A DNA stretch of 36,283 bases from an uncultured Hyphomicrobiales bacterium (GCA_903839845.1 CAIMEA010000226.1:1-36283); one strand, 5' to 3'. Positions 16,053-25,926 are shown, counted from the stretch's first letter. The notes: generated by a model not told the origin, from the letters alone. Translations and numbers: made by a program.

Positions 16053-17027
16053 CTACAGCCACTTCTTCCACTTGAAATAGACCAGCGGCAGGATGGCGAC
16101 GACGAGCATCAGGAACAAGGCCCACGGATAACCGAAGGCCCAGTCGAGTTCGACCATGCCGCTGTGAAAATTCATGCCGTAGATCGACGCGACAAGCGTC
16201 GGCGGCATGAACACCACCGCCATGATCGAGAAAATCTTGATGATGGCGTTCTGCTGGATGTTGACGACGCCGAGCATGGCGTCGAGCAGGAAGGTGATCT
16301 TGTTCGACAAAAACGAGGCGTGGTCGGTGAGCGAGAGCACGTCGCGCTGCATCGACTGGATCTGCGTGCGCGCCTCCTTGCTCCATTTGAGCACCTCGGC
16401 CTCGTGCACCAGAAACGACAGCAGCCGGCCGACCGAGACCTGGCTCTCGCGCACCTTCGACGTCAAGTCGCCCTTGCGGCCGAGCGCCTTCAAGACGTCG
16501 TTGTAGGACGCCTGCACCATGTCGTCGTCCGGCTCGAAGATCGAGTGCGAGACCTGATCGACCTCAGCCGCGACGCGCTCGAGAATATCGGCCGAGCGGT
16601 CGATGACCGCGTCGAGCAGGTCCATCAGTACGCTGTCGCCGGAGACTTTCGGGCCGCAGGCGCGGCCGAGCTTGTTGCCGACGATGGCGAAGGGCCGCGG
16701 CTCGTCGTAGCGCACGGTGCACAGGCGGTGCTTGGAGAGAATGAAAGTGACGGCGGTGGTCTTCGGCGTCGCGGTGTCGGACTGGCACATCAGGGTGGCG
16801 GTCATGTAGCGCGCGCCGCTCTCGACATAGAGCCGGCTGGAGACCTCGATCTCCTGCATTTCCTCGCGCGTCGGCACGGCGATGCCGAGCAGCGCCTCGA
16901 CCATGCGGTCTTCCTGCACGGTCGGCGTCACCAGGTCGATCCAGACCGCGGCCTCCGGCGGCTCGGCGCCGGGCTCAATCGCGATGCGCTCGAGCGCGCC
17001 GCCGTTCTGGACATAGACAAAGAGCAT
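16053..17027 (-). CDS. corA: CorA family magnesium/divalent cation transporter
   Basis: CorA forms pentameric inner-membrane channels for Mg2+ and sometimes Co2+ or Ni2+. The 324-residue protein has a large cytoplasmic N-terminal domain, a long stalk helix (about residues 200-260) and two C-terminal membrane segments (about 262-282 and 300-319). The signature YGMN lies at 283-286 and the end is basic (KWKKWL). The start at 17027 was chosen because the protein then begins at MLFVYVQNGG; an upstream extension has no family support. A palindromic repeat follows its stop. It may instead be a ZntB-like Zn2+ exporter, which shares the fold. Confidence 0.9.
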   Translation of the reverse strand: MLFVYVQNGGALERIAIEPGAEPPEAAVWIDLVTPTVQEDRMVEALLGIAVPTREEMQEIEVSSRLYVESGARYMTATLMCQSDTATPKTTAVTFILSKHRLCTVRYDEPRPFAIVGNKLGRACGPKVSGDSVLMDLLDAVIDRSADILERVAAEVDQVSHSIFEPDDDMVQASYNDVLKALGRKGDLTSKVRESQVSVGRLLSFLVHEAEVLKWSKEARTQIQSMQRDVLSLTDHASFLSNKITFLLDAMLGVVNIQQNAIIKIFSIMAVVFMPPTLVASIYGMNFHSGMVELDWAFGYPWALFLMLVVAILPLVYFKWKKWL

Positions 17028-17223
17028 CAGGATTGGACCGAGATCATGAAGACCGCACCGCGTGACACGAAGGGTGCTTCTGTCATGGCCCGATCGCGCC
17101 GCTTCGCGCAAGGCAAAATTGCGCGCGGGCATACGGCCGGCGGCCGCGCATGAACCGTTGTCGAATTGAAAGGCCTTGCCTCAACCGTCGAAGCGGCGCG
17201 TGACAATAAGGCCGCTTCAGCAA

Positions 17224-17439
17224 CTAGTCGCTGTCGCCGGGAACGAACCGGCTCCCGGTCGCGGGGCGCTTTTCGCCCTTGTGCTGGCAGGCGCCGGCGA
17301 CGGCGGAGATGCCGATCTTGCCGTAGCGGTCATTGAGACTGCCCGGCTGGCTGGCGGAGCCCTGTTGCTGCTGCTGTTGCGCATGAGACTTCGCAAGAGA
17401 CTTGGCTTGAGTCTTCTCTTGCGCCTTATTGACGTTCAT
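17224..17439 (-). CDS. Small conserved hypothetical protein with glutamine run
   Basis: This 71-residue protein begins MNVNKAQEKTQAKS, has a run of six glutamines (HAQQQQQQG, residues 20-28, coded by CAG and CAA codons), and ends with a compact motif DRYGKIGISAVAGACQ. The 'RYGKIGIxAVAxA' pattern resembles small proteins of unknown function I recall from Rhizobiales. No signal peptide or membrane segment is visible. The polar, repetitive N-terminus should be disordered. It is divergent from the L,D-transpeptidase gene and lies 196 bases downstream of the corA start on the same strand. Confidence 0.6.
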   Translation of the reverse strand: MNVNKAQEKTQAKSLAKSHAQQQQQQGSASQPGSLNDRYGKIGISAVAGACQHKGEKRPATGSRFVPGDSD

Positions 17440-17843
17440 TTCAGTCCACTCCCGTCCATCCCTGGATTCCCTAGACCCTTTATTTGGTCATCAACTGGGG
17501 CGAAATTGCGCAGGCAATCGTGTTGTATCGTGACGTTTTGCCGCCCGCTTCGACCGAGCCTCGGCTACCCCCAGCTTTCCGCCCATTATGGTAAACCAAC
17601 TGTTAACGGGTTGCAGGCAAGCTGTATTTTAAGGGGTTTCGGAACCACCCGGAGGGCCCCCTGGCCTGCCCCTTGCCTGCCCTTGGTCCGACTATCGTTG
17701 TGTGCGGCATTCCTGCAACAGGTTCACAGGAAGCGGCATGCGAGGGGTACGGAAAGCATGGCTATTGCGTGCTTTCTTCGGTTAATTGCGGGTGTGATTC
17801 ATGCATTCGGGCGCTTGCGAAAGCGACCGGGAAAGAGGATGAA
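17440..17843. other. 404-base intergenic region upstream of the L,D-transpeptidase gene
   Basis: The left half is moderately AT-rich and contains ACTGTTAACGG near 17600 and several T/A-rich patches suitable for divergent promoters. No clear -35/-10 pair was fixed. The right half holds only a possible 34-residue leader ORF (17758-17862), described separately. No repeats of families A or B are present. Confidence 0.4.
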
Positions 17844-17862
17844 ATGCGGTCTAAGGCATTGA
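17758..17862 (+). CDS. Possible 34-residue basic leader peptide overlapping the L,D-transpeptidase start
   Basis: An ATG at 17758 with GGAAAG just upstream opens a frame of 34 codons: a hydrophobic start (MAIACFLRLIAGVIHAF) and then a strongly basic end (RLRKRPGKRMK). It overlaps the next gene's ATG (17844) by 19 bases in another frame, so termination could feed ribosomes to that start. This is a weak candidate supported only by position and ribosome-binding site. Confidence 0.2.
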   Translation: MAIACFLRLIAGVIHAFGRLRKRPGKRMKCGLRH

Positions 17863-18509
17863 TTGTGGCTCTGTTTGGCGTTGGAATGCTGCTCGGCGGC
17901 TGCATGCAGTCGACCATCGAGCCGGCTTCGGAAGCCAGCATGACGCCGCGCGACAAGAAGCTGCTGGCGGCGGCGCCCTACGAAAAGGCGACGATTGCCG
18001 AGCCCTATCGCCGCCACATCGTCGATTACCACCGCAAGGAATTGCCCGGCACGATCGTGATCGATTCCGACGCCCGCTACCTGTACCTGGTGCAGGACGG
18101 CGGCAAGGCGATCCGCTACGGCGTCACCGTCGGCGAAGAAGCTCTGGCCTTCACCGGCATCGCCAAGGTCGGCCGCAAGACCGAATGGCCGACCTGGACG
18201 CCGACCGCCGACATCAAGAAGCGCATGGACGTGCCGAACTTCGTCGGCGGCGGCCCGCAGAACCCGATGGGTGCGCGCGCGCTGTATCTCTATGCCGGCA
18301 ACAAGGACACGATGTATCGCATCCACGGCACCAACCAGCCGGAATATATCGGCCAGGCGATTTCCTCGGGCTGCATCCGCCTGACCAACGAGGACGTCAT
18401 CGACCTCTACAACCGCGTCAAGGAAGGCGCCGTTGTCGTCGTGCTGGCGCCGAACCAGGGCGACTCGCCGTTCAACCCGCGCATGGCGTCGGTCGCGCCG
18501 CGGTCCTGA
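17844..18509 (+). CDS. L,D-transpeptidase lipoprotein (YkuD domain)
   Basis: The 221-residue protein has a lipoprotein signal (MLLGGC, Cys20 lipidated). The YkuD catalytic domain spans about residues 67-202: His161 in YRIHGTN and Cys177 in SSGCIRL, the HxGT...S-x-GC-x-R signature. Such enzymes make 3-3 crosslinks in peptidoglycan or attach proteins to it, in the periplasm. AGAGGA lies just before the ATG at 17844, which sets this start against longer in-frame options. A strong intrinsic terminator follows. The enzyme could be an Erf/YbiS-like crosslinker; its partner is not evident. Confidence 0.92.
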   Translation: MRSKALIVALFGVGMLLGGCMQSTIEPASEASMTPRDKKLLAAAPYEKATIAEPYRRHIVDYHRKELPGTIVIDSDARYLYLVQDGGKAIRYGVTVGEEALAFTGIAKVGRKTEWPTWTPTADIKKRMDVPNFVGGGPQNPMGARALYLYAGNKDTMYRIHGTNQPEYIGQAISSGCIRLTNEDVIDLYNRVKEGAVVVVLAPNQGDSPFNPRMASVAPRS

Positions 18510-18531
18510 TAATTTCGCAAGACACTCCGAC

Positions 18532-18560
18532 AAAACGGCGCCTTCGGGCGCCGTTTTTTT
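18532..18560 (+). terminator. Strong rho-independent terminator after the L,D-transpeptidase gene
   Basis: AAAACGGCGCC (18532-18542) pairs with GGCGCCGTTTT across a UUCG tetraloop, followed by a run of seven T ending at 18560. The A-rich left flank makes it usable in both directions, which suits the convergent metallophosphoesterase gene ending at 18568. Confidence 0.95.
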
Positions 18561-18567
18561 GTGCCGG

Positions 18568-19500
18568 TCAGCCGAGCGTGACGCGGACGATTTCCGGCGG
18601 CACGCCGAGCCGCAACGGCACCTGGCTGCAGCCGAGCCCGCCCGACACGATCATGTGGCGGCCTTGCTCGACAATGTGGCCATAGGCGAAGCGCGCGCCA
18701 TAGGCCGACGGCGCCCAGAATGGCGGCACCAAGGGCAGCCTGATCTGGCCGCCATGGGTGTGCCCGGCCAAGGTCAGCGACACGCGCGCCGGAATGTCGG
18801 TGAAAATGTCGGGCTCATGCACCAGCAGGATCACCGGATCGGCGGTGGTGACTTTCGCGAGCGTGCCCGAGAGATCGTCGATGCCGCGGAACTGGCGGTG
18901 GCCGATGGGGTAAGCAAGCTGATCGCCAAGCCCGGCCAGCCAGAAGCGGCGGCGGCCCTCGCCCATCAGCACGGCGTCGTTTTCCATCACCGGAATGCGA
19001 ACCTGCGCCAAAGCCGCGCGCGTGCCGGCGATGTCGTACCACCAGTCGTGATTGCCGAGGATGGCATGAACGCCAAGCGGCGCGCGCAGCCCCGCCAGTT
19101 CCGCCGCCCAGGCGGCGGGCGGCACATGCTCGGTGACGAAACGATGCGTGGCGAAGAAATCGCCGAGCAGCACGATGAGATCGCAATTGAGCGCATTCGC
19201 GGCATCGACCACCTGGCGGATGCGCGCGACGCCCATGTTCGGCCCGCCGGCGTGCAGGTCGGCGATGGCAGCGATGGTCAGCGGCTGGCCGGCCGGCCAG
19301 CCCGGCGGGGTCAGCCGGTAATCGGTGATCGACAGGCCGTTGGCGGCTTCCATCGCGGCGTAGAGCGAGGTGCCCGGCAGCATGATGCCGGCAAGGCCGG
19401 TCAATCCCAGTCCGGTCTTGATCAGACCGCGCCGTGTCAGTCCGCCGGGAGCCGGCTTTGGCAACACGAATTTGCTGGGGGCGCCGACGGTCATCGGCAA
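18568..19500 (-). CDS. Tat-exported metallophosphoesterase (YkuE/YaeI-like)
   Basis: The 310-residue protein carries a twin-arginine signal (LTRRGLIKTGLGLTG, residues 21-35), so it is exported folded, presumably with metals already bound. The dinuclear-metal motifs appear in order: DLH at 81-83, GD at 113-114, GNHD at 149-152, His228 and GHTHGGQ at 246-252. The COG1408 branch includes membrane-associated phosphodiesterases that act on lipids. Its start lies three bases after the extensin-like gene's stop, so both are probably translated from one message and may serve the envelope. Confidence 0.9.
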   Translation of the reverse strand: MPMTVGAPSKFVLPKPAPGGLTRRGLIKTGLGLTGLAGIMLPGTSLYAAMEAANGLSITDYRLTPPGWPAGQPLTIAAIADLHAGGPNMGVARIRQVVDAANALNCDLIVLLGDFFATHRFVTEHVPPAAWAAELAGLRAPLGVHAILGNHDWWYDIAGTRAALAQVRIPVMENDAVLMGEGRRRFWLAGLGDQLAYPIGHRQFRGIDDLSGTLAKVTTADPVILLVHEPDIFTDIPARVSLTLAGHTHGGQIRLPLVPPFWAPSAYGARFAYGHIVEQGRHMIVSGGLGCSQVPLRLGVPPEIVRVTLG

Positions 19501-19503
19501 GGA

Positions 19504-20616
19504 CTAGCGCAAAAGGTTGAACGGAAAGTGGAAGCCGTCGCGGGATTTGCGTTTGCCGTCGCGCATTGACGGGCGCGGCCTGGGCAACGGGATCGCGCCC
19601 TCAATCGGGCTGACCATGGTGACGGCGACCTTTTCCTCGTCGGCATCGTCGTCAGCCTCGGCCGGCGCGGCGGCGACTTCGGTCGGCTTTTGCGGCGCGG
19701 CTTCGGGTGGCTTTTCCGGAGTCGTTTCAGGGACCTTGGGCGGCGGTGGCGGCGGCGGTTCGCGCACGTCCCATTGGCAGATGCGATAGCCGTTGGACCG
19801 CTCGGCCAGATCGAGATGGATATGCTCTTCGTGATAGCCGTCCGACCCCGGGCCAAGCACCGTGGTGAAGCGCAGGCAGGCGCTCTGGCGCGCCGCCTCG
19901 CGCAAAGGCTTGTCGGCCTTGATGTCGGTGAGGTGGATGTACTTGCCGCCCTCGAAGGTGAAGCCCTTCAGATCGATGGCATTGGCCTTGCCGTGCTCGG
20001 ACACCTTGCCGGTCAGCTTGCGGTTGCGGCCACGGCAGTCGAAGTCGTCATAGGTCTCGAGCCGTTGCAGCACGCCGGCAGCGGCGGTCAGCGGCACGGC
20101 GTCATCGCGCAGCCATAGCGCCAACTGCTCGGCCATCGGGCATTGCAGGTAAGGCTGCGGCTTGATCTCGATCTTCTTGCCGCCCGCAAGCCACACCGCG
20201 TCGATGCGGACGATGTCGCCGCCGCCGCAGGAGCCGGGGCCGATCAGGCGCGGCATCGGCGTCACCACGGCGAGCTTTTCCAGCCGGGTGCGGCAGGCCG
20301 ACGGCGCGCTGGTGACGTCCGCTGTCTTGAAGTCCTCGCCGGCGGCTTCGCGGAAGGTCTTCGGCTCGCTCCACAAGGTGGCGATCCAGGACGGCGGCGC
20401 GGCCATTTTCGGGCGCGGCCGGGGCAACGGTACCGGCGCCGTGGCGGGGCTGACCGGAGCCGGCGCCGCATTGGGCACGGACAGGACAGCGGGTTGGGCA
20501 GTGGCGACACCGCTGCCGAACAGGGCCAGCACGACACCTGTAACAAGTCCTTGCGCCACAAGTGTTCGCATCATGGCGGTGTCGGGCAGGATTACGGCAA
20601 TTGTGCGGGACAGCAT
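19504..20616 (-). CDS. Extensin-like C-terminal domain protein
   Basis: The 370-residue secreted protein has a signal peptide (hydrophobic about residues 16-40, cleavage near ATAQPA). A Pro-rich linker with PVPLPRPRPKMA follows, then an extensin-like domain (about 95-285) with several cysteines (ACRTRL, GSCGGGD, YDDFDCRGR, SACLRF) and the zinc-type motif SEHGKANAIDL plus HEEHIHLDL. That His-Asp-His pattern resembles the D-Ala-D-Ala carboxypeptidase fold, so a peptidoglycan role is likely. The tail is Pro/Ala/Asp-rich and repeats PLPRPRP. The ATG at 20616 is preceded by AAGG eight bases upstream. It is coupled to the metallophosphoesterase. Confidence 0.85.
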   Translation of the reverse strand: MLSRTIAVILPDTAMMRTLVAQGLVTGVVLALFGSGVATAQPAVLSVPNAAPAPVSPATAPVPLPRPRPKMAAPPSWIATLWSEPKTFREAAGEDFKTADVTSAPSACRTRLEKLAVVTPMPRLIGPGSCGGGDIVRIDAVWLAGGKKIEIKPQPYLQCPMAEQLALWLRDDAVPLTAAAGVLQRLETYDDFDCRGRNRKLTGKVSEHGKANAIDLKGFTFEGGKYIHLTDIKADKPLREAARQSACLRFTTVLGPGSDGYHEEHIHLDLAERSNGYRICQWDVREPPPPPPPKVPETTPEKPPEAAPQKPTEVAAAPAEADDDADEEKVAVTMVSPIEGAIPLPRPRPSMRDGKRKSRDGFHFPFNLLR

Positions 20617-20714
20617 GGCTTTACCTTGCACGGATTCGCTCCGGCGCTAACCTGCTATCGGCTGGCGAGGGGCCGGCCCAAAACGAAGAAGATCGTCTGC
20701 GAGAGGGAAACGCC

Positions 20715-22355
<1,641 letters not shown>

Positions 22356-22383
22356 GCGAATTTTACTTGCCTAAACGGGGTAT

Positions 22384-23562
22384 ATGAAAAAACCAACTAC
22401 TTTGACTGACGAAGAAAAGCGCGTAGCAAAGGCCTTGCTGGCCGACGGTATGCGCAACCAAGACATACATGCGCTTATAAACTACGAGCGGCCCGCAACG
22501 GTTAATTTTGGGCGCATCGCAGGAGTGAAGTCAAACAACAAGATTTCTCCGGCGTCCCCCGAAGAAGTAGCCTTTTATAAGAGAAAAAAACAAAGCTTTG
22601 ATCCGGTTACCGGTCTAAATCTCTATATGGACGAGCGACTAATTCGTGCCCGCGAAGCCATGGTTCTCGCAGTTACTATATTCAATAGCGGAAGCTACCG
22701 ATTCAAGAGTGAGGTATTTGCAGTCCTCGCAAACATTGCTTGGACCTACCTCCTCCACGAACACTACACCCGGAAAGGTATCCTGCCTCTAAATGCGGAC
22801 GGCACCACCTTTGCGTTGAGTCATATGCTCTCGCGGCCCGACTGCCCGGTTTCGAAAGGGATCAAGAATAATCTTCTGTCTTTGAAAGCAATCAGAGACG
22901 ATGTCGAACATAAGATGCTGGGCCGCAGCGACGTGAAGTGGCTCGCCCTGTTTCAGGCCTGTTGTCTCAATTTTGATAAGACTATTGTTAGCTGGTTCGG
23001 ACAAAGAGTTTCCTTGCAGAACGACCTTTCAGTTGCGCTGCAGTTTGGAAAACTTGCACTAGAGCAAGCCGCGCAACTGAGCGCCTACGATGTGCCGCCT
23101 AATATTACCGCGCTTGATGCCCTTCTAAAGAAGGAGATGAAAGAAGAGGACATTGAAGACTTAGAATATCAATTCCGGGTTGTTTATACTTTTGACAATG
23201 CCTCAAAAGGCAAAGCGCATATCCAGTTTCTCAGCCCAGATTCGGAAGAAGGCAAGACAGTCAAAAACGTCCTTCAGAAGTTCAAGATTGCTGACGAATT
23301 GTATCGTTATAAACCCGGCGATGTAGTCAAGATTGTGCGCAAGGCAAGCGGAAAAAAATTTCTAATGAGCGATCACACTACCGCGTGGCAAAAACATAAA
23401 GTACGACCAGCGAGTAAATCTAATACGCCCGACAAAACAAATAGAGATTTTTGTATTTATCATCCGGCTCACGGCGATTACACATATAATGATAAATGGA
23501 TCGAACTGCTCGTGGCAGAACTTGGAGGCCCAGTGAGCGTAGCTGGTGCCAAAGCCCCTTAA
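22384..23562 (+). CDS. DUF3644 protein with candidate HEPN ribonuclease motif, horizontally acquired
   Basis: The 392-residue protein has three parts. Residues 6-50 look like a helix-turn-helix (LTDEEKRVAKALLADGMRN). Residues 80-235 are all-helical and match DUF3644 (IRAREAMVLAVTIFN, VLANIAWTYLLHE, FALSHML, CPVSKGIKNNL). Residues 305-382 form a beta-rich C-terminal module (YKPGDVVKIV...DKWIELLVAEL) seen in some DUF3644 proteins. The helix KAIRDDVEH holds R171 and H176, an R-x4-H motif typical of HEPN RNases. Base composition differs from its neighbours: two 60-base lines count 35% and 37% GC against 57% in the adjacent ligase. It uses ATA, AGA and TTA codons. HEPN proteins are often phage-defence or abortive-infection RNases; that role is inference here. 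Confidence 0.85.
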   Translation: MKKPTTLTDEEKRVAKALLADGMRNQDIHALINYERPATVNFGRIAGVKSNNKISPASPEEVAFYKRKKQSFDPVTGLNLYMDERLIRAREAMVLAVTIFNSGSYRFKSEVFAVLANIAWTYLLHEHYTRKGILPLNADGTTFALSHMLSRPDCPVSKGIKNNLLSLKAIRDDVEHKMLGRSDVKWLALFQACCLNFDKTIVSWFGQRVSLQNDLSVALQFGKLALEQAAQLSAYDVPPNITALDALLKKEMKEEDIEDLEYQFRVVYTFDNASKGKAHIQFLSPDSEEGKTVKNVLQKFKIADELYRYKPGDVVKIVRKASGKKFLMSDHTTAWQKHKVRPASKSNTPDKTNRDFCIYHPAHGDYTYNDKWIELLVAELGGPVSVAGAKAP

Positions 23563-23564
23563 GC

Positions 23565-23600
23565 AAGACGTGGATGGCCGGGACAAGCCCGGCCATGACG
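23565..23600. repeat. Single palindromic repeat unit, family A
   Basis: One unit (GGATGGCCGGGACAAGCCC..., ending GCCATGACG) lies two bases after the DUF3644 stop codon, in the same orientation as the right-hand unit at 15866. It contains the internal hairpin GGCCGGGACAAGCCCGGCC and could terminate the DUF3644 message. No partner unit of this family lies nearby. Confidence 0.9.
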
Positions 23601-23630
23601 GCGGTGGGTGTGGTGCAACGAGTGTTTTTC

Positions 23631-23763
23631 TGTCGTCCCCGCGCAGGCGGGGACCCATACGCCGTGTCGAACGGTTAGGCTAAAGGCAAAGCGGCCTTGC
23701 ACTTCCTGCTTCGCTTCACATTGAAGTCCTGGGGTTATGGGTCCCCGCCTGCGCGGGGACAAG
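23631..23763. repeat. Palindromic repeat pair, family B
   Basis: The unit at 23631-23664 (GTCGTCCCCGCGCAGGCGGG plus GACCCATACGCC) is mirrored at 23735-23763. The flank CCCATACGCCGTGTC is shared exactly with the element at 15915. The centre (about 70 bases) differs. Together with the family A unit it fills most of the 242 bases between DUF3644 and the DUF2778 gene. Confidence 0.9.
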
Positions 23764-23804
23764 GCTAACCCGCCCTACAAGGTTTGCGATTACACCCCGT
23801 CCGC

Positions 23805-24914
23805 CTAATTGCTGGCGAGTTGTGACGGCAGCGGGTCTTCGACGCTGCGCACGACGATGATCTTGTCGAACTTGCCGGCCTCATAGGCTTGCAGGAACCT
23901 GTCGTAGTCGCGCACCGAGATGCAGCCGTTCGACGCGCCGGCCTCGCCGAGCAGGAAGGAATGCGCCAGAATGCCGTCGCGGCCATACATGTTGCCGTTG
24001 CCGATCGGCTTCATGCGCAGCGCGCGCACGCCGTGAAACGGCTTTTCGCGGAACGACACGGCATAGACATTGGGCGGCGTGACGCCGACATCCTTGCGCT
24101 CGATCGACTGCGGGTCGTCGAGAAACGGACCGTAGCCGGAATGCGCCTCGAGCTTCTCGCCGTCCGGCATGTACACCGCGCGGCGGGCGATGTCGTACAG
24201 CACCGTCTTCGGATTGGCGGCGATCACCGCCTTGGCGGCGCGATCCGGATCGCCGAATAACTTGTCGAAAATTCCAGGTTCGGACCTCGGCTGTTGCGGC
24301 GGCAGCGCGGCGAGCTGCGGCGCGACCGGCGTGGTGCGCACGACGTTGGCGCGCGGCGCAACATCTTGCCGCGCAACGTCCTGACGCGCGATGTCCTGAC
24401 GCCCGACGTCCTGGCGGGCGAAGGCGAGACGCGCGGCGTCCTCGCGCGCCAATTCCTGGCGGGCGACATCCTCACGCGCGATACCGTCGGGCCGTGACGG
24501 CGGCATCGGCGTGGCGACGTCGAGGCTGGGCAGGCGCACATCGGCGGCCGACGGGAATCGCGTCGCCAGCAAGGTCGACAGGCCGCCTTCCGGTATCCAG
24601 GCCCGATCCGCGCCGCGCAGGCCGACGCCGATGTGGCCGACGAGCTGCGTCCACTCCTCGTGCCAGGTCGGTGCGACCTCCAGCTCGCGCAAAGGCGCGG
24701 CGATCGACGACCTTAATTCGGGGGCCAAAGCCGAGCGGCCCTGCGGCAGCGGCAGATAGATCGCCGCGGCGGCGACCGCGCTGGCGCCGGCGGCGCTGAG
24801 GCAAATCCACATGATGGCCAAGGTCGCCCGGGCGAAGCGGTCCGGCCGCGCGGGGGCGACAGCCGCCGGGCGGCGTCTTGCCCCTCGCCTTTTCGCGTCG
24901 GACGTCTGCACCAT
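23805..24914 (-). CDS. DUF2778 L,D-transpeptidase-like membrane protein with pentapeptide repeats
   Basis: The 369-residue protein has a short basic cytoplasmic start, one membrane segment (about 30-54) and a periplasmic part. Residues 146-185 are eight tandem five-residue units of the type A-R-Q-D-V (AREDV, ARQEL, AREDA, ARLAF, ARQDV, GRQDI, ARQDV, ARQDV). The C-terminal DUF2778 domain (about 238-360) has MYGRDGILAHSFLLG with His318 and ASNGCISVRDY with Cys331, a YkuD-like catalytic pair. It therefore probably acts on peptidoglycan. AGGAT lies eight bases before the ATG. DUF2778 members are widespread in Rhizobiales; the repeat is an addition I do not recall. Confidence 0.85.
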   Translation of the reverse strand: MVQTSDAKRRGARRRPAAVAPARPDRFARATLAIMWICLSAAGASAVAAAAIYLPLPQGRSALAPELRSSIAAPLRELEVAPTWHEEWTQLVGHIGVGLRGADRAWIPEGGLSTLLATRFPSAADVRLPSLDVATPMPPSRPDGIAREDVARQELAREDAARLAFARQDVGRQDIARQDVARQDVAPRANVVRTTPVAPQLAALPPQQPRSEPGIFDKLFGDPDRAAKAVIAANPKTVLYDIARRAVYMPDGEKLEAHSGYGPFLDDPQSIERKDVGVTPPNVYAVSFREKPFHGVRALRMKPIGNGNMYGRDGILAHSFLLGEAGASNGCISVRDYDRFLQAYEAGKFDKIIVVRSVEDPLPSQLASN

Positions 24915-25032
24915 GCCGCCATCCTAGACCAAAAGACCGCCGGCAGGAAATTCGGAATCGGGCCCGCCGGGGCTTACGGGGTAGTATGGTGCTGGAAACA
25001 ATGCCAAAAATGTGGTGGCGTCGGCCAGCGGC

Positions 25033-25728
25033 CTACTTAATCACCGCCAGCAGCGTATCGAGCGTCGAACGAAAGCCCCATTCCGGCGCGCAGACTTTCT
25101 TGTGGCTGGCTTCCGCTTCCTTTTCCACGGCGCCGACGATTTCCTTGACCTCGGCCGCCGTCAGGTCGGCCTTGCCGCGCAAGTAATACTGCACGCGGTC
25201 GAGATCGAGGCTTTCCTTGTCGGTGAGCTTGATCTTGCACTCGTCGGAGACCGCTTCGATCATGTGCGCGGCGATGAGCATGTTGCGGGCCGCCTCTTTC
25301 GGGTCCTTGGCGGCCGGCGCCGCGGCGGTCTTCGCCGAACGCGGCGGCAAGGTTTTCAGCGCCACGCCGCTGCCGTCCGCCTCTTTTTGCGCACCGGCGG
25401 CCATGGCCGAGGCCATGGTGTAGAATTCATTCAGGCCACCGGCGCAGGGCGAATCCTTCCTTTTGGCAAAGCTGGCGACCAGGCTGTCCATGGCCTGGTC
25501 CATCTCGGCGTCGCTCAGCTTTGCTTTCGGCTGCAGCGCATTGATGTTGCCCACCAGGATCTCGGTCGTCGGCTTGTCGAGATCGTATTTGCACAATTTG
25601 GCGATGGCCAGGATCGCCAGATAGCCGCCGACGCCGCCTTGCGCCTTGTCGGTCACGCTTTGCGCGAAGACCTGCGACGGCACAAGCAGAGCGACGCCGA
25701 GCAACGCCGGCGCGAAGTATTTCAGCAT
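25033..25728 (-). CDS. Secreted four-cysteine protein of unknown function
   Basis: The 231-residue product begins with a clear Sec signal peptide (MLKYFAPALLGVALLVPSQVFA, cleavage before QS). The mature protein is mostly helical with four cysteines (in KLCKYDL, DSPCAGG, DECKIKL and KKVCAPEW), enough for two periplasmic disulfides. An Ala/Lys-rich linker lies near 130-145. The two halves each carry a Cys-rich helical segment, so it may be a duplicated small domain. I do not recognise the family. It is divergent from the alpha/beta hydrolase; the 198 bases between them should hold both promoters. Confidence 0.65.
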   Translation of the reverse strand: MLKYFAPALLGVALLVPSQVFAQSVTDKAQGGVGGYLAILAIAKLCKYDLDKPTTEILVGNINALQPKAKLSDAEMDQAMDSLVASFAKRKDSPCAGGLNEFYTMASAMAAGAQKEADGSGVALKTLPPRSAKTAAAPAAKDPKEAARNMLIAAHMIEAVSDECKIKLTDKESLDLDRVQYYLRGKADLTAAEVKEIVGAVEKEAEASHKKVCAPEWGFRSTLDTLLAVIK

Positions 25729-25926
25729 GATGGATCAGCCCCCGATAAATTTCGGCGGCTTCATAACCCACTCTCGGAACTTTGCAACGACAATCGGGGC
25801 CACCGAATTTTTCGCAGCACGTGGGGGTGTATATCGCCTCCGCTTTCACGCTACACTGAGCGTCGACAGAAAAGAAAAAAGAGACGCACACGCAATGCCG
25901 ACCGACGCCGCCGAAGGGAGAGCGCC

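Noticed and set aside
25012-25926. Upstream extension of the alpha/beta hydrolase frame by about 300 codons
   Set aside because: It is antisense to the secreted four-cysteine protein. The signal peptide starting at 25927 fixes the true start.
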